Origin: Bacillota bacterium
GTDB taxonomy: Bacteria; Bacillota; Sulfobacillia; JAJZYS01; JAJYTV01
Length of the DNA: 5,719 bases
NCBI GenBank assembly: GCA_021792885.1
Contig: JAJYTV010000139.1
Location: 1 to 5,719 of the forward strand
Reading direction: 5' to 3'
Shown here piece by piece: positions 4,901-5,719 of the stretch (position 1 is the first letter of the stretch; each line of letters starts with the position of its first letter). The position numbers were made by a program, and so were the translations under genes. The notes under the pieces were generated by a model. The model was not told the origin of the DNA. It ran no database searches and saw only the letters and a program-made list of their open reading frames with translations.

Positions 4901-5717
4901 CGAGCGTCTGGCGCAGCTTCGGCTCGCGCACGGCCTTCGCCTCGTCGAGCCGGCCGACCTTTGCGTGGTGCGGCGCCGTCTTGACGACGTCCGGCTCCTC
5001 GCGGGACTCGCGCAGGATGCCGAGCAGGATGTCCGCGAACGCGTCGAGCGTCTCGCGCGTCTCGGTCTCGGTCGGCTCGAGCATCATCGCCTCGTCGACG
5101 ATCAGCGGGAAGTAGACGGTCGGCGGGTGGACGCCGAAGTCGAGCAGGCGCTTCGCGATGTCCAGCGTGCGCACGCCGGTGGACTTCTTCAGGTCCTTCG
5201 GCGGCGCGACCACGAACTCGTGCTTGGGGATGCGGTCGAAGGGGGCGTACAGCGCCTCCTTGAGCCGCGCGAAGAGGTAGTTCGCGTTCAGCACGGCGTC
5301 GTCCGCGACGCCCCGCAGGCCGTCGCCCCCGAGCGAGTGGATGTAGGTGTAGGCCCGCACCAGCATGCCGAAGTTGCCGTAGAACGAGCGCATCTGGCCG
5401 ATCGAGTGCGGGATCTCGTAGTCGAGGTGGAAGTTCCCGTCCGCGCGGCGCGCCACGAGGGGCATCGGCAGGAAGTCACGCAGGTTCGCCTTCACACCGA
5501 CTGGGCCAGAGCCCGGCCCGCCGCCGCCGTGCGGCGTCGAGAAGGTCTTGTGCAGGTTCAGGTGGACGACGTCGAAGCCCATGTCGCCTGGCCGCGAGCG
5601 CCCGAGCACCGCGTTCAGGTTCGCTCCGTCGTAGTAGAGGAGGCCGCCCGCCCCGTGTACTGCGTCGGCGATCTCCGCGATCCGCTCGTCAAAGAGGCCG
5701 AGCGTGTTCGGGTTCGT
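4893..5717 (-). CDS. gcvPB: glycine dehydrogenase (decarboxylating) subunit 2, C-terminal part
   Basis: The frame is open from the right edge (first full codon at 5717) to a TGA at 4895-4893, giving the last 274 residues; the family is usually near 480-490, so roughly the N-terminal 40-45% is outside the window. The visible part starts TNPNTLGLFDERI, then LLYYDGANLNAVLG (26-39) and DMGFDVVHLNLHKTFSTPHGGGGPG. Lys57 of the visible part is the Schiff-base lysine for pyridoxal phosphate, followed by the glycine-rich loop. Later come SFYGNFGMLVRAY, the GVRTLDIAKRLLDFGVHPPT and YFPLIVDEAMM segments, and EPTETETRETLD. This is the C-terminal half of the two-subunit P-protein, which with GcvPA decarboxylates glycine and passes the aminomethyl group to lipoyl-GcvH. 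It is the first visible gene of the leftward operon with lipM and glyA. gcvT, gcvH and gcvPA may lie to the right. Confidence 0.97.
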   Translation of the reverse strand, partial: TNPNTLGLFDERIAEIADAVHGAGGLLYYDGANLNAVLGRSRPGDMGFDVVHLNLHKTFSTPHGGGGPGSGPVGVKANLRDFLPMPLVARRADGNFHLDYEIPHSIGQMRSFYGNFGMLVRAYTYIHSLGGDGLRGVADDAVLNANYLFARLKEALYAPFDRIPKHEFVVAPPKDLKKSTGVRTLDIAKRLLDFGVHPPTVYFPLIVDEAMMLEPTETETRETLDAFADILLGILRESREEPDVVKTAPHHAKVGRLDEAKAVREPKLRQTLGG

Positions 5718-5719
5718 CA

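Overview
This is a GC-rich bacterial chromosomal segment in which nearly every base belongs to a housekeeping-type gene or a short intergenic control region. There are no insertion sequences, integrase, CRISPR array, tRNA or rRNA. Several features point away from Proteobacteria: strong AGGAGG-type ribosome binding sites, a TTG start and a GTG start, a two-subunit glycine decarboxylase (GcvPB), a LipM-type octanoyltransferase with its active-site cysteine, and a short NuoI. They fit a GC-rich Bacillota-like lineage or another deep-branching group such as Chloroflexota or Eremiobacterota. The window alone cannot settle the phylum.

Layout, left to right. (1) Bases 3-266, plus strand: the C-terminal end of an unrecognised, beta-rich protein cut by the left edge. 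(2) Bases 267-453: a convergent intergenic region with a strong hairpin terminator serving the minus strand. (3) Minus strand: ybaK-family deacylase (2027 to 1563), followed in the same direction by a secreted protein of unknown function (about 1443 to 454). (4) Bases 2028-2149: a divergent intergenic region with a good sigma-70-type promoter pointing rightward. (5) Plus strand: a 63-residue four-cysteine zinc-ribbon protein starting at a TTG, then nuoI, ending at a strong shared hairpin terminator at 2910-2945. (6) Minus strand, entering from the right edge: gcvPB (partial), lipM and glyA, tightly packed and transcribed leftward to the same terminator.

How the genes work together. The right-hand cluster is one metabolic unit. 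GcvPB is part of the P-protein that decarboxylates glycine. LipM loads octanoate on GcvH as the first step of lipoyl assembly. GlyA interconverts serine and glycine using the methylene-tetrahydrofolate that the cleavage system yields. The middle unit is unusual: nuoI, normally inside a complex I operon, here stands without any other nuo gene and is paired with a small uncharacterised zinc-ribbon protein under its own promoter. The left part holds a tRNA quality-control deacylase and a signal-peptide-bearing protein that I can describe but not assign.

I found no clearly new multi-gene system. The points most worth a second look are the zinc-ribbon/nuoI pair, the secreted TIM-barrel-like protein, and the stop-codon hairpin abutting a terminator.
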